64,000 nt of DNA from Jiulongibacter sp966250325 (GCA_966250325.1 CBINGY010000015.1:15947-79946); one strand, 5' to 3'. Positions 1 to 9,229 are shown, counted from the stretch's first letter. Numbers and translations: made by a program. Notes: a model not told the origin generated them from the sequence alone.

Positions 1-2
1 CG

Positions 3-1001
3 TTTCATCCGCAGTTTGAGCAAAACGGGCTTTTCTACACCAGCCATACCGAGCCGGCAGGTACCAAACCGGCAGATTTTGCCTACGCAGACAGCATACC
101 GGTAAAACTGCAGTGGGTGCTGGAGGAGTGGAAGACCAATGAGTTCGCGGGAAAGGAATTTAAAGGCATTTCAAGGGAGCTGTTTCGGATAGACGTGGTA
201 ACCCAGATTCACGGCATGCAGGAGATCATGTTTAATCCGTATGCAAAGCCGGGAGAGGAAGATTTCGGTTTATTGTATGTGGGTATAGGCGATGGTGGAG
301 CTGTGGAGCAGGGATATGATTTTATTCCCAGAGGAAAAACACAGGCCTGGGGGAAGGTATTGCGGATAGACCCAATGGGCAGGAACAGCAAAAATGGTCA
401 ATATGGAATTCCGGGTAGTAATCCGTTTGTAAAAGAACCGGATGCAGTAGGGGAGATCTACTGCATGGGTTTCCGGAATCCCAACCGGCTTTACTGGCTA
501 TCTGATGGGCGTATGCTGGTTAGTAATATTGGTCAACGGCAGCTGGAATCACTTTATCAGGTGTTTCCTGGGAGTGATTCGGGCTGGCCAGATCGGGAAG
601 GAACGTTTCAGGTAGAAGCCCGCGGAGACATCAATTTCGTGTATGCTTTGCCTCAGGATGATCACGGATACAATTATCCGATCGCTCAATATGACCACGA
701 TGAGGGCAATGCCATCATGGGAGGTTTTGAATATCTGGGAGAGGAGATTGAGGAGCTGAAAGGCAAGTATGTGTTCGGAGAAATTGTGAAAGGGAGGCTT
801 TTTTTCATAGACATTGACCAGATTGAAGCCGGTAAACCCATGGAAATCAAGGAGTGGTTTGTGAAACTCAACGGCAGACAGGTGAATCTTTCAGATCTCA
901 CCAAAACCAGTAAGGTAGATTTGCGTATGGGAGAAGATAAAGCGGGGAATGTTTACCTCATGACCAAGCCGGATGGGATGATGTATCGGGTGACGCCGTA
1001 A
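3..1001 (+). CDS. PQQ-type glucose/sorbosone dehydrogenase family protein, 5' truncated by the window edge
   Basis: The reading frame is open from base 3, so the gene begins upstream of the window; the GTG at 117 is internal. The visible 332 residues match the C-terminal part of the six-bladed soluble glucose/sorbosone dehydrogenase fold. They open with FHPQF and NGLFYTSHT near the cut end, then show YVGIGDGG (about residues 90-97 of the visible part), KVLRIDP, a GFRNPNR segment, and a late YVFGEIVKGRL. Family members oxidise sugars or other polyols in the periplasm, often with PQQ. The signal peptide and any N-terminal domain lie outside the window, so substrate and cofactor remain open. The gene ends at a terminator shared with convergent asd. 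Confidence 0.8.
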   Translation, partial: FHPQFEQNGLFYTSHTEPAGTKPADFAYADSIPVKLQWVLEEWKTNEFAGKEFKGISRELFRIDVVTQIHGMQEIMFNPYAKPGEEDFGLLYVGIGDGGAVEQGYDFIPRGKTQAWGKVLRIDPMGRNSKNGQYGIPGSNPFVKEPDAVGEIYCMGFRNPNRLYWLSDGRMLVSNIGQRQLESLYQVFPGSDSGWPDREGTFQVEARGDINFVYALPQDDHGYNYPIAQYDHDEGNAIMGGFEYLGEEIEELKGKYVFGEIVKGRLFFIDIDQIEAGKPMEIKEWFVKLNGRQVNLSDLTKTSKVDLRMGEDKAGNVYLMTKPDGMMYRVTP

Positions 1002-1048
1002 CCTTGATTAAACGTTAAGAGCTCAAAGAAGACGCAGAGTTAACAAAG

Positions 1049-1078
1049 AAAAGGCCCGGGATTTATTCCGGGCCTTTT
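1049..1078. terminator. bidirectional intrinsic terminator between the GSDH-like gene and asd
   Basis: An 11-bp perfect inverted repeat (arms 1049-1059 and 1068-1078, AAAAGGCCCGG and its complement) surrounds an 8-nt loop. The A/T tails give a U-rich end on either strand, and it sits between two convergent genes. Confidence 0.85.
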
Positions 1079-1097
1079 GATATAACTTGCAAAACCT

Positions 1098-2090
1098 TTA
1101 GATCAATCCTTTACCCAACAAATACTCAGCGATCTGCACGGCATTGGTAGCGGCACCTTTGCGGAGGTTATCGGCTACACACCAGAGATTGAGGGTATTG
1201 GGTTGAGACTCATCGCGGCGGATACGGCCCACAAAAACTTCGTCTTTGCCATGAGCATTCACCGGCATGGGGTACACATTATTGGCGGGATCATCCTGAA
1301 CCACCACACCAGGCATGGAAGCAATAAGCTCACGCACGGTTGCGAGGTCAAAATCATTTTCAAATTCAATGTTTACCGCCTCTGAGTGACCTCCGATGGT
1401 AGGTATACGTACAGTAGTTGCCGTTACCTTAATACTGTCATCGCCCATGATCTTGTTGGTCTCTTTGATCATTTTCATTTCCTCTTTGGTGTATCCGTTT
1501 TCCTGGAACACGTCAATATGAGGAAGTACGTTGAGGTCAATTTTATGAGGATAAACCTTGGCAACGCTTTCATCGCCGTTTCTTTCTGCAAATAGCTGAT
1601 CTACAGCGGCTTTACCCGTGCCGGTTACCGACTGATAGGTGGAAACCACCACGCGTTTGATTTTGTATTTATCGTGCAGCGGCTTCAGCACCACCACCAT
1701 TTGAATAGTGGAGCAGTTGGGGTTGGCAATGATTTTGTCATCTGCCGTAAGCACATCTGCGTTAACTTCAGGCACCACGAGTTTTTTGGTGGGGTCCATA
1801 CGCCAGGCAGAGGAGTTATCAATGACAGTGATGCCGGCTTCGGCAAATTTGGGAGCCACAGCCAGGGACGTGCTTCCGCCAGCTGAGAATACGGCCACAT
1901 CGGGTTTCATAGAAATAGCCTCTTCATAGCCCACCACGGTGTATTCTTTTCCCTTAAAGCTTACTTTTTTGCCCACAGAGCGTTCTGAGGCTACAGGAAT
2001 AATTTCTGTTACCGGGAAATTTCTTTCATCCAGTACTTTGAGGATTTCGCCACCGACCAGCCCGGTAGCACCTACTACTGCAACTTTCAT
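1098..2090 (-). CDS. asd: aspartate-semialdehyde dehydrogenase
   Basis: Catalyses the NADPH-dependent reduction of aspartyl-4-phosphate to aspartate semialdehyde, the branch-point step for lysine/diaminopimelate, threonine and methionine synthesis in the cytosol. The 330-residue product has the N-terminal Rossmann motif GATGLVG (residues 7-13), the catalytic cysteine in NPNCSTIQ (C126) and the C-terminal dimerisation region, and has normal family length. I start it at the ATG at 2090 because MKVAVVGATG is where family homology begins; an upstream ATG at 2123 would add 11 residues that fall inside a predicted leader hairpin. The partner enzyme lysC lies about 10 kb away on the same strand. The leader appears structured, suggesting post-initiation control. 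Confidence 0.95.
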   Translation of the reverse strand: MKVAVVGATGLVGGEILKVLDERNFPVTEIIPVASERSVGKKVSFKGKEYTVVGYEEAISMKPDVAVFSAGGSTSLAVAPKFAEAGITVIDNSSAWRMDPTKKLVVPEVNADVLTADDKIIANPNCSTIQMVVVLKPLHDKYKIKRVVVSTYQSVTGTGKAAVDQLFAERNGDESVAKVYPHKIDLNVLPHIDVFQENGYTKEEMKMIKETNKIMGDDSIKVTATTVRIPTIGGHSEAVNIEFENDFDLATVRELIASMPGVVVQDDPANNVYPMPVNAHGKDEVFVGRIRRDESQPNTLNLWCVADNLRKGAATNAVQIAEYLLGKGLI

Positions 2091-2100
2091 GATTTTTTTG

Positions 2101-2146
2101 TTGTAAAATGCCCCCCGACCCATGGCAGAGCGTGTCTATTTTACAA
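2101..2146 (-). promoter_or_regulatory. inverted repeat (candidate RNA hairpin) directly upstream of the asd start codon
   Basis: TTGTAAAAT at 2101-2109 and its exact complement ATTTTACAA at 2138-2146 form a 9-bp stem around a GC-rich 28-nt interior. It lies in the asd leader 10 nt before the ATG, within an inferred 5' UTR of about 125 nt. A further CGGG/CCCG stem is possible at 2181-2191. I do not recognise a known riboswitch class. Confidence 0.5.
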
Positions 2147-2224
2147 TAAAGAGAGAGGTCTATTCTCTTTTCCTGTTTTACGGGTGACCCGCTAACGGAG
2201 TTACACCTAAACTGTTACGGGCTG

Positions 2225-2232
2225 CAAAAGTA
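2225..2232 (-). promoter_or_regulatory. -7 promoter box for asd
   Basis: Read on the minus strand this is TACTTTTG, an exact match to the Bacteroidota -7 consensus TAnnTTTG. It implies transcription starts near 2218 and a long leader before asd. No good -33 TTG was found at the usual spacing. Confidence 0.5.
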
Positions 2233-2267
2233 ATGCTTAATTGGGAAAATGGGAAGGGGTTTTTATT

Positions 2268-3347
2268 TCAATGTCGACGAGTAATTATATAATCTGATGC
2301 AGAAGGGGAACCAGTCAAGAAATATTCAGCTGGAACATAAAAGAATGGACTTTCAACAGGAGTGATTGTATAGGGTGCTTTATTTTCAGTGAAAGTTTGC
2401 TTTAAATACCGCTCAATTCTTTGAGAATCAGCAAAATCATAACCCTGCGTGAAAACTTTGGCATCTGATGCTAAATTATGAAAAAATGCGTTGTCAATAT
2501 CTCGATTGAAAGTTGGAAAGGAGTAACCAATTACGACTACATATTTAGCGTCTTCGGCAAGCTGATTAAGCATACGAATTTTTTCATCTTTGCCTTCTTC
2601 CCAAGAAAACCGGAGTGGATTTGGTTCTCTACCGGAGTTTAAATCCTCAAAAATATTTAGAAGTAATTTGATTACGGCAAAAGCACCAAAATCTGTCTTT
2701 TCAATTAGGCGTTTTGGAATTAGAGAAGAGCCATTAAGATTGATTAAAGGTAAATTAAGCAAGTTCCATTTTTCAATTACTGCTGCACTGAGATCAGGTT
2801 TTGTCGGAATATCGTTAAAGGCAGTTAGTTCTAGCTGAAAGTCGTAATTCCAAGTAATAAAACTAAAGTTTTTGGGAATTGAAGCCTTACTTTTCAATTG
2901 GTCAAATTGATTTACTGATCGAATGAGATTCTCGTATCTCCCTTCCAACAAATGATTGTAAACGGGTACTCGTAATGTAGAAACCAGCGGTTTGTATTCA
3001 ATTCTGGAATAATGAAAGTAATTGAATAAAACTGTTAGAAACAACTTGTAGTTATCATAATCAGATGTATTATTTTGATCAAACAACCTTTTGGCCAGGG
3101 TATCAATACTTGGAGATTGCTTTACAAGACTTATCCATCTGCTGCAGTGATCGTGAAAGTGCTTAAAATCATCTTTCGAGTCTATTTTAAAGATTTGGTT
3201 TGAAATATTGTTCAAGCAATCAGTTAGAAAACGATCGAAGTCATCAATTCTCTCATTAATCTTACCCACCATTGGTATGGCATTTGCACTAGCCCCAGCC
3301 CCAAAATAGTAGGTGATTTTGTCTTGAAAATTTCTGGTGGGTATCAT
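2268..3347 (-). CDS. SIR2-like domain protein (NAD-binding Rossmann fold), possible defence gene
   Basis: The 359-residue product starts with a SIR2-type nucleotide-binding motif, YYFGAGASANAIP (GAGAS at 16-20), followed by the NYD element in TWNYDFQ (N167-Y168-D169) and a late VVVIGYSFP segment with a following D..D..NAF, the order expected for SIR2-like NADase or deacylase folds. The position that is usually the catalytic His (LHG) reads LNG here (N205), so activity is uncertain. SIR2-like proteins of this kind are often antiphage NAD-depleting effectors, but no helicase, TIR or HerA partner is adjacent and the gene stands alone. It is visibly more AT-rich than its neighbours, consistent with acquisition. 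I chose the ATG at 3347 over a TTG at 3368. Confidence 0.65.
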   Translation of the reverse strand: MIPTRNFQDKITYYFGAGASANAIPMVGKINERIDDFDRFLTDCLNNISNQIFKIDSKDDFKHFHDHCSRWISLVKQSPSIDTLAKRLFDQNNTSDYDNYKLFLTVLFNYFHYSRIEYKPLVSTLRVPVYNHLLEGRYENLIRSVNQFDQLKSKASIPKNFSFITWNYDFQLELTAFNDIPTKPDLSAAVIEKWNLLNLPLINLNGSSLIPKRLIEKTDFGAFAVIKLLLNIFEDLNSGREPNPLRFSWEEGKDEKIRMLNQLAEDAKYVVVIGYSFPTFNRDIDNAFFHNLASDAKVFTQGYDFADSQRIERYLKQTFTENKAPYTITPVESPFFYVPAEYFLTGSPSASDYIITRRH

Positions 3348-3512
3348 AGCGGCCGAAGGTTTTTTCAATTATAGCTCATACTATTTGTAAGCAATATAAT
3401 GGGTAACCATTGATAGAAATGTATTTCGGCAAGACTTTTGATATGTACTTCAGGAAGAGCTTACGGTTTCGCTGTATACATCGGAGCCCTCAAACGCAAA
3501 TAACCTGATAAC

Positions 3513-5369
3513 ATGACAATTATACGTGCCAATCGCCTCTTAAGCTATTCTATCATTTCGGGAGCTTTACTTCTGGGAATTCATACCGAATCTGCCGCTC
3601 AGCGGAAAAAAGCCACTGCCCGAATCATTCATCCCGATTTTTTTGGAGTTACTCTGAATACGGAAAACTTTGACCACAAAGGCGGAATCAGTGCGGAATT
3701 GATTTCAAATCATTCGTTCCTAAAAGAGGAGGGAGAGCGTTTTCCGGCAGGCTGGAGCATCGTGAGAAAAGAGGGAGCGGCTGGAACAATGAATCACGAT
3801 ACAGAAAGGCCTCTTCATGAGAAGAATAAAGGGTATCTGGTTTTAAACAGTGAAAATCCCGGTAAGATAGGTCTTACGGTTCGTAATCGGGGCTTTGAAG
3901 GCATTTATGTACGTGAAGGACAAAACTTTAAACTATCCTTTTATGCACGGGAAGAGCAGGGCAACAGTCTGAAGCTGGTGGCCCGTCTGGTCAATAAAGA
4001 TGGTCTCATCATCGATGAAGAACGATTTGAAAGTAAGGGAAGTGACTGGCAGAAATATGAAGCTGTATTGAGTTCGCCCATTACAGAAGGAGGAGCCTCT
4101 CTGGAAATTGGTTTGCTGAGTCGCGGTTCGCTGGCTTTGGATATGGTTTCATTAAAGCCGGCTGAAACATTCATGAATCATGGTTTCCGGGCGGATATTT
4201 CGCAGGCAGTTGCCGATTTACACCCCTCATTTGTGAGACTCAAAATTGGAAATCTTGCAAACTGGAAAAAAGGTTTAGGTGCACCAGAGGAGCGGGATGA
4301 GAAGTATTCAGAACCAGGCTTATTTGAATACCTGCAGTTTTGCGAAGATATTGGGTCAGGGGCAGTTCCGGTAGTGGCTCTTGAAGGCGATAAAGCCAAT
4401 GAAGACGAAACCGAAGCTTACATACGGGAAATCCTGGGTCTGCTTGAATTTGCGACAAGTACCGATCGCCGTTCGTCACTTGCAAAAAAACGTGCTGAAA
4501 TGGGTCATGAAAAACCATTTAATATTGCGTATCTGACTCTGGGAGACCGGGAGAAAATGACTTCAAAATCGGTTGAAAAATTTACGGCAGCTTACAAGGC
4601 CATAAAGAGAGAATTTCCGGAGATCAAGGTGATAGGTTCTGCCGGAGAATCTACAGAGGGTTCAGATTATGCTACGGCCTGGGAGATGGCCACAGATCTG
4701 CGACTTCCGTTCATGAGCGAGCAGTTACATGAAAATGCCGTATGGCTTGATGAAAACCGCGATCGCTATGACTTCTTTAACCGCAACGACTCCAAGGTGG
4801 TGGTTGGTGAATTTACTTCTTCAGCAAATGATTTGAAAAGTGCCATAACAGAAGCAGCTTTCCTTAGCAATCTGGAAAAAAACGCCGACGTAGTTTCACT
4901 GGTTTCCTATGCTCCTGTTTTGGATGAGGAAAACGGGCTTCTGGAATATGATGCGAAGGGAGTTTACCCTACAGCAAATTATTATGTTCAGCAGCTTTTT
5001 GCCTCAAATCTCGGTGATGAGTTTCTGGATCGGGTAACTTATGTAAGAGAATTTAATAAGGCCATTGCAGTAAGCTGCGTACGCGATAATGAAAGCGGAG
5101 ATGTGATTGTGAAAATTTCTAACAATGCCGATAAGGATGGGCATGTGCAAATAGACCTCAGGAGGTTATCGGTGGAAACACTGACGATGGAGCAAAGTAT
5201 GATCAGAAACAAAGACGGCAAGATTGAAAATACGGTGACGAATCCGAATGCCGTGGTACCCAAACATCGCAAGCTGAAAGTGGGAGCCAGCAATTTCATG
5301 GTTGATAGCTGGGCAAATTCTTACATGGTGCTGCGTTTTTCGGGGAATAAGTCAACGGCGATGCGTTAG
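3513..5369 (+). CDS. secreted GH51-like (alpha-L-arabinofuranosidase-like) protein with degenerate catalytic motifs
   Basis: The 618-residue protein has a Sec signal peptide ending around SAAQ (about residue 30), a carbohydrate-binding-like N-terminal half (FFGVTLN, then a jelly-roll-like section), a TIM-barrel-like central part and a C-terminal beta domain, which is the GH51 arabinofuranosidase layout. The nucleophile region is kept (VVVGEFTS, E433). The acid/base motif, normally GNE, reads LGDRE at 343-347, and the conserved RFPGG segment reads RLKIGN. The usual DEH near the nucleophile reads SEQ. It is therefore either a divergent hydrolase or a non-catalytic relative. It is monocistronic, and its stop codon overlaps the stop of the convergent gene. 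Confidence 0.65.
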   Translation: MTIIRANRLLSYSIISGALLLGIHTESAAQRKKATARIIHPDFFGVTLNTENFDHKGGISAELISNHSFLKEEGERFPAGWSIVRKEGAAGTMNHDTERPLHEKNKGYLVLNSENPGKIGLTVRNRGFEGIYVREGQNFKLSFYAREEQGNSLKLVARLVNKDGLIIDEERFESKGSDWQKYEAVLSSPITEGGASLEIGLLSRGSLALDMVSLKPAETFMNHGFRADISQAVADLHPSFVRLKIGNLANWKKGLGAPEERDEKYSEPGLFEYLQFCEDIGSGAVPVVALEGDKANEDETEAYIREILGLLEFATSTDRRSSLAKKRAEMGHEKPFNIAYLTLGDREKMTSKSVEKFTAAYKAIKREFPEIKVIGSAGESTEGSDYATAWEMATDLRLPFMSEQLHENAVWLDENRDRYDFFNRNDSKVVVGEFTSSANDLKSAITEAAFLSNLEKNADVVSLVSYAPVLDEENGLLEYDAKGVYPTANYYVQQLFASNLGDEFLDRVTYVREFNKAIAVSCVRDNESGDVIVKISNNADKDGHVQIDLRRLSVETLTMEQSMIRNKDGKIENTVTNPNAVVPKHRKLKVGASNFMVDSWANSYMVLRFSGNKSTAMR

Positions 5370-8300
5370 GGATTACTACAGCCCGTAATTTCAGCCTTAA
5401 AATATCCGCCGCTTGCCGGCAAAGACATGAAGCCTGGTTTGAGGATTACCTCGTTCCAGGCTTTATAGTTTGATTTGGATGTGCCAGTGAGGGTTTCGGT
5501 GGAGGAAATACTTCCTTTGCCCGAAATATTATGAGAACCTGAGACGAATGTTCCGGAAGTAGTAAAAACGGTGGGTCGTATTTTAAAAGCCGCCGATTCA
5601 TAACTTACCGCAACCGGGTCAGTAGAAACTACCCGAAGTTTATAATGATCACCAGACGGAATACCGTGAGGCACCTGAATATTGACAGGCAAGGTGGCCG
5701 ATAAGCCTGAAAGCAAAATGGTAGAATCTGCAAAATTTCCCAAAGAATCTGAAAGCTCCACGCGAAACAGATTATCAACATTATAGCTGCCGGTCACTTC
5801 CATCACCACTTTCATGATTTCGCATTGACCTACCTGTTCTTTATCCAGATTGGCAAAAATGAAAGGGTCATTGGTTTCTACATTGATCAGATAATCCTCA
5901 GTTTCGCCGGTGATGTAGGTGCCGCAGGAAGTCATGTAGGTTCCGGTTTCTATCTCGGTTTCGTCGGTGACTCTAAGTCGCAGTCGCCTAATTCCCGGTG
6001 AGGTGTTCGCCGGTACCAATAGAGAAAATGAGTAAGGATTATTTTGGACAGAAGTGTTGCCGAGCAATTCATTAACGTCTTCAAAATCCCCATCATTATT
6101 CAAGTCAATCCAAAAACCAAGACGTTTGGCAGGAATGGTTCCTTCAAAATCGTGAATTCTGGCAGAAATTGACCTATCATTTATGCCTCCTACGATAGTT
6201 TCATTGATTTTGGTATTACTGGAATACGCACTGCCTAAACAGCCCGAGTTAAATGGACTCCATATTGCCCAAGAATTTGTTGAATAATTATAAGTAAAAA
6301 CTTCCGAGATATAATGATCTGCCGAACAGCCGTTAGTATGAACAGGAATACAATAATTTACTGGGTTTCCAGCCGTTTGCACAGCCAATTTTGACATAGA
6401 AGAAAAGCAGGTTTCTCCCGGTAGTTTTGTGGCTAAATAGAGGTCATATTGAGTTCCGGCTAAAAGGCCAGTAACGATAATTGGATTTGATTCATTAGCT
6501 AGAGACAAGAGGCTGTCGGCTACCAAATAGGGCAATCCAGAGGAATCTATACCCGTTATAAATTGCTCAAGAGTAGGAGTGGGATTACCTGACGGAACCG
6601 CTACATACCATACTTCCGCGTTTTGACTTACCGGAGCGTTCAACACAAAACCATTATTGGTTTCATTGATGGCTTGAGGATAACCGGGTAAAAATAAGGC
6701 CGACCCCTGAGTAATCTCAATAGGCTCCGAATCTGCATGAATGATAGGAACAGCCGTATTGGTGGAAATGACCCGAAGCCGGTAACCAGTACCAGAAACG
6801 GCTGAATTTGGAATCTGGCCATAAATGGGAGAAGTTTCTGAGCTACCGATTTTAGTGGCGTTGCTGAAGTTACCATTGGCATCAGAAAGCCAAAGCTCAT
6901 ACGAATTATGCTCAGAGAAAGCCCCGTTTCGGTAAAAAGTGACCTTTAAAGGCTCATTTACACATAAGGAAGTAGGGTATTTTGCATAAATAATACTGTC
7001 AGCCACAGAGCTTCTGAAGTAATCGGTGGAATAGAGGCCGCCGTAATAAGTGGATACTATTAATTGACCGTCTGACTCTCGGTACCAAATCCGATAACGT
7101 TCAATACCGGGAATGTTTCCTGTGATTTCATTCCAGACAGGAGACTCACTCAAAAAGTTATTAGTAAAAAATACACCTTCTGAAATTGATACAAAAACCT
7201 TATTCAGATTTGCCGGTTCAAACGCATAATAGAGGTTATATGCATTCAAATTTTGTGTTTTATGCTGCCATGTTTCGCCACCGTTCAGACTTAAATGGAG
7301 AGAGCCATATGAACCGGCAAAAATTATTTGAGGGTTGTCACGACAGACATTAAGTTGATTGAAATATAAATTTGGTAAACCTATTTCCTCATAAGTTCCA
7401 GTATTGTCAGGTAAAACAGAAATACGATATAGATGGTTGGTTTCTTCTTCGCTGTAATTTTGGATTAAAAATTCATTCTCTGATGATGCATAAATATTCG
7501 GATAATAGAAATACTTATTTACAAGGATATTTTCAATTCTCTCTTGGCCAGAGCCCACATCCAATACCTTAAAAAAGACTGTTTGATTGTTGATTTCGCT
7601 GGAAAACTTATAGCCATAGATTGTATTATTTATTTCATCATAAGCCCAAGGCCCATAATAGTTGCCAAGATCGACATAGTGATCGTCAAAGTTTCCTTCC
7701 CTATCAAAAAACGATATTAAATTACCTGACAAAAAATTCAGTCCTGGTTCATTTTTATCTGTGTATTTCGAAGCCTGACCGTAATAATCTGGGAATGAAT
7801 TAATGGTTTCAAAGTAGTTTGTACCACTAAACGCCCATGGTCTTGAATTTGAACCATTGGTAAAGAGGAGCGAGTCATTAAAATTATTTGGGAAATCCAG
7901 ACCATATACCCATGCCGTATTTAAATCTTTTCTTCTATCGGACGAAGAAATTTCAGAGCCAGAAAACAAGCCAGTGATTAACTCAATATCTTGTTCACCT
8001 GAAGCCACTGTTATACCGCTTGAACTTACCATAAGGTGGTTACCATAAGAATAAATAATGAAATTAGGATTTGTAAACCATGACGAACCCCCAGTAATAG
8101 AATAAACAAGGCTTCCTGAAAACATCGCAAATTTATTAGGATCAGTTTTGTCAACATGAAAGGATACATTACCTCGAAGATTGAAGTGAACACCACTAAA
8201 TAAAGGAATTGACAAATTGACCCAGTTGTTTCCGCCATCATTACTTTTTCTAATCCAGTTAATTGAATTTTGATTATAAGGGGCTTTGGTGTTTAAAGCA

Positions 8301-9154
8301 TATAGAACCTTATTGTTATTTGAATCTTTCCCTATTGCTATTTCTGTATACTGTGATTGATTAGAAAGTGAAAGTGTCATGATGTTCGTCCAAGTACCAC
8401 CGGTCGGGGTAGAAGAGCGGTAGATTTTGCCGCTGGCGAGACCCACATAAATCAGACCATCATGATCAAAGGTCAGAGACGTTGCAATAGGATTAGAATC
8501 TTGCCAAAAGGTAGCTTGAATATCTATGAATGATTCGAATTCATTGGTACTTCTGTTAAACGTATAAACGGTATTAAATAAAGAATTAAAAGGCTCAAAA
8601 CTGCAAGAAAATAATTCTCCATGTGGATTATATTTTAAATAAAATGAATAGCTCGATTCATGAAAATTCCAGGTCTCACCACCATCGATTGAAATATAGA
8701 AATTGCCAAAAGTAGAAATTGCCATTTCCAAAGGGTTTAGTGGGTTTTGTGCAATCGAAAAAACTCTCTCGTTAACATTTTCTACTTCATGCCAGGATGA
8801 ATCCGTCAGTATATCATTATTGTACCAAAGCCCGCCATTGGTTGCCAGCCAGGCCTTCTTCCCAGAGGGATCATTGGCATCAAAAAGAAAGTCATTAAAA
8901 CCTTCAGAAAGAGCTTTCGGCCCTCTGGGTTTCCAATCCACCGGTAGTGAAGCCGTGGTATTTACCGTGTTTAGACTCTGATCTTTGTTATTTTTTTCTT
9001 CCGCTTTTCGCTTTAGAATCTCGGCCAGTAAGGCTTCCTTTTTAGCTTGTTGCTGAGCAAAAAGGAGAGAATCGTAGGTAACGGGATTTTGACCTTTAGC
9101 AGGAAAAATGAGTAGTGCCATCAAGGCAATAAGTAGGAGAGAGATGTGCTTCAT
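5366..9154 (-). CDS. large secreted BNR/sortilin-like propeller protein with GEVED domain and coathanger-type C-terminus
   Basis: A 1262-residue exported protein with a signal peptide (hydrophobic run after MKHIS, cleavage near AKGQ at 22). It carries several Asp-box/BNR motifs of the S/T-x-D-GG-x-TW kind (SIDGGETW, SNDGGNNW, SLNGGETW), typical of sortilin-like beta-propellers. A GEVED domain follows at roughly 1010-1085 (FWIDLNNDGDFED ... GETEDYL). The last 65 residues (SGKGSISSTETLTGTS ... EVILKPGF ... ITGC) look like the 3-coathanger-stack tail seen in Bacteroidota surface proteins rather than the usual T9SS type A tail. The function is probably cell-surface or extracellular, with no substrate evident. 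Possible alternative: an adhesin without enzymatic activity. Confidence 0.7.
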   Translation of the reverse strand: MKHISLLLIALMALLIFPAKGQNPVTYDSLLFAQQQAKKEALLAEILKRKAEEKNNKDQSLNTVNTTASLPVDWKPRGPKALSEGFNDFLFDANDPSGKKAWLATNGGLWYNNDILTDSSWHEVENVNERVFSIAQNPLNPLEMAISTFGNFYISIDGGETWNFHESSYSFYLKYNPHGELFSCSFEPFNSLFNTVYTFNRSTNEFESFIDIQATFWQDSNPIATSLTFDHDGLIYVGLASGKIYRSSTPTGGTWTNIMTLSLSNQSQYTEIAIGKDSNNNKVLYALNTKAPYNQNSINWIRKSNDGGNNWVNLSIPLFSGVHFNLRGNVSFHVDKTDPNKFAMFSGSLVYSITGGSSWFTNPNFIIYSYGNHLMVSSSGITVASGEQDIELITGLFSGSEISSSDRRKDLNTAWVYGLDFPNNFNDSLLFTNGSNSRPWAFSGTNYFETINSFPDYYGQASKYTDKNEPGLNFLSGNLISFFDREGNFDDHYVDLGNYYGPWAYDEINNTIYGYKFSSEINNQTVFFKVLDVGSGQERIENILVNKYFYYPNIYASSENEFLIQNYSEEETNHLYRISVLPDNTGTYEEIGLPNLYFNQLNVCRDNPQIIFAGSYGSLHLSLNGGETWQHKTQNLNAYNLYYAFEPANLNKVFVSISEGVFFTNNFLSESPVWNEITGNIPGIERYRIWYRESDGQLIVSTYYGGLYSTDYFRSSVADSIIYAKYPTSLCVNEPLKVTFYRNGAFSEHNSYELWLSDANGNFSNATKIGSSETSPIYGQIPNSAVSGTGYRLRVISTNTAVPIIHADSEPIEITQGSALFLPGYPQAINETNNGFVLNAPVSQNAEVWYVAVPSGNPTPTLEQFITGIDSSGLPYLVADSLLSLANESNPIIVTGLLAGTQYDLYLATKLPGETCFSSMSKLAVQTAGNPVNYCIPVHTNGCSADHYISEVFTYNYSTNSWAIWSPFNSGCLGSAYSSNTKINETIVGGINDRSISARIHDFEGTIPAKRLGFWIDLNNDGDFEDVNELLGNTSVQNNPYSFSLLVPANTSPGIRRLRLRVTDETEIETGTYMTSCGTYITGETEDYLINVETNDPFIFANLDKEQVGQCEIMKVVMEVTGSYNVDNLFRVELSDSLGNFADSTILLSGLSATLPVNIQVPHGIPSGDHYKLRVVSTDPVAVSYESAAFKIRPTVFTTSGTFVSGSHNISGKGSISSTETLTGTSKSNYKAWNEVILKPGFMSLPASGGYFKAEITGCSNP

Positions 9155-9229
9155 TAAGCGGACAGGAAGTATAAGTGGTTTATAGAATCAAATGTATTGA
9201 AAAAGAGTATTTGTAGGTGCGGAGAAGAA

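Noticed and set aside
117..1001. GTG at 117 as the start of the first gene
   Set aside because: The frame is open from base 3 with recognisable family sequence (FHPQF, NGLFYTSHT), so the true start lies outside the window.
2091..2123. Upstream ATG extension of asd by 11 residues
   Set aside because: The added residues fall inside the leader hairpin and have no family similarity; homology begins at the ATG at 2090.
2165..2222. Known riboswitch in the asd leader
   Set aside because: I could not match it to any riboswitch consensus I know; only simple inverted repeats are supported.
6640..6900. Opposite and alternative-frame ORFs inside the 1262-residue gene and elsewhere
   Set aside because: They are shadows of real genes, without family motifs, signal sequences or promoter support.
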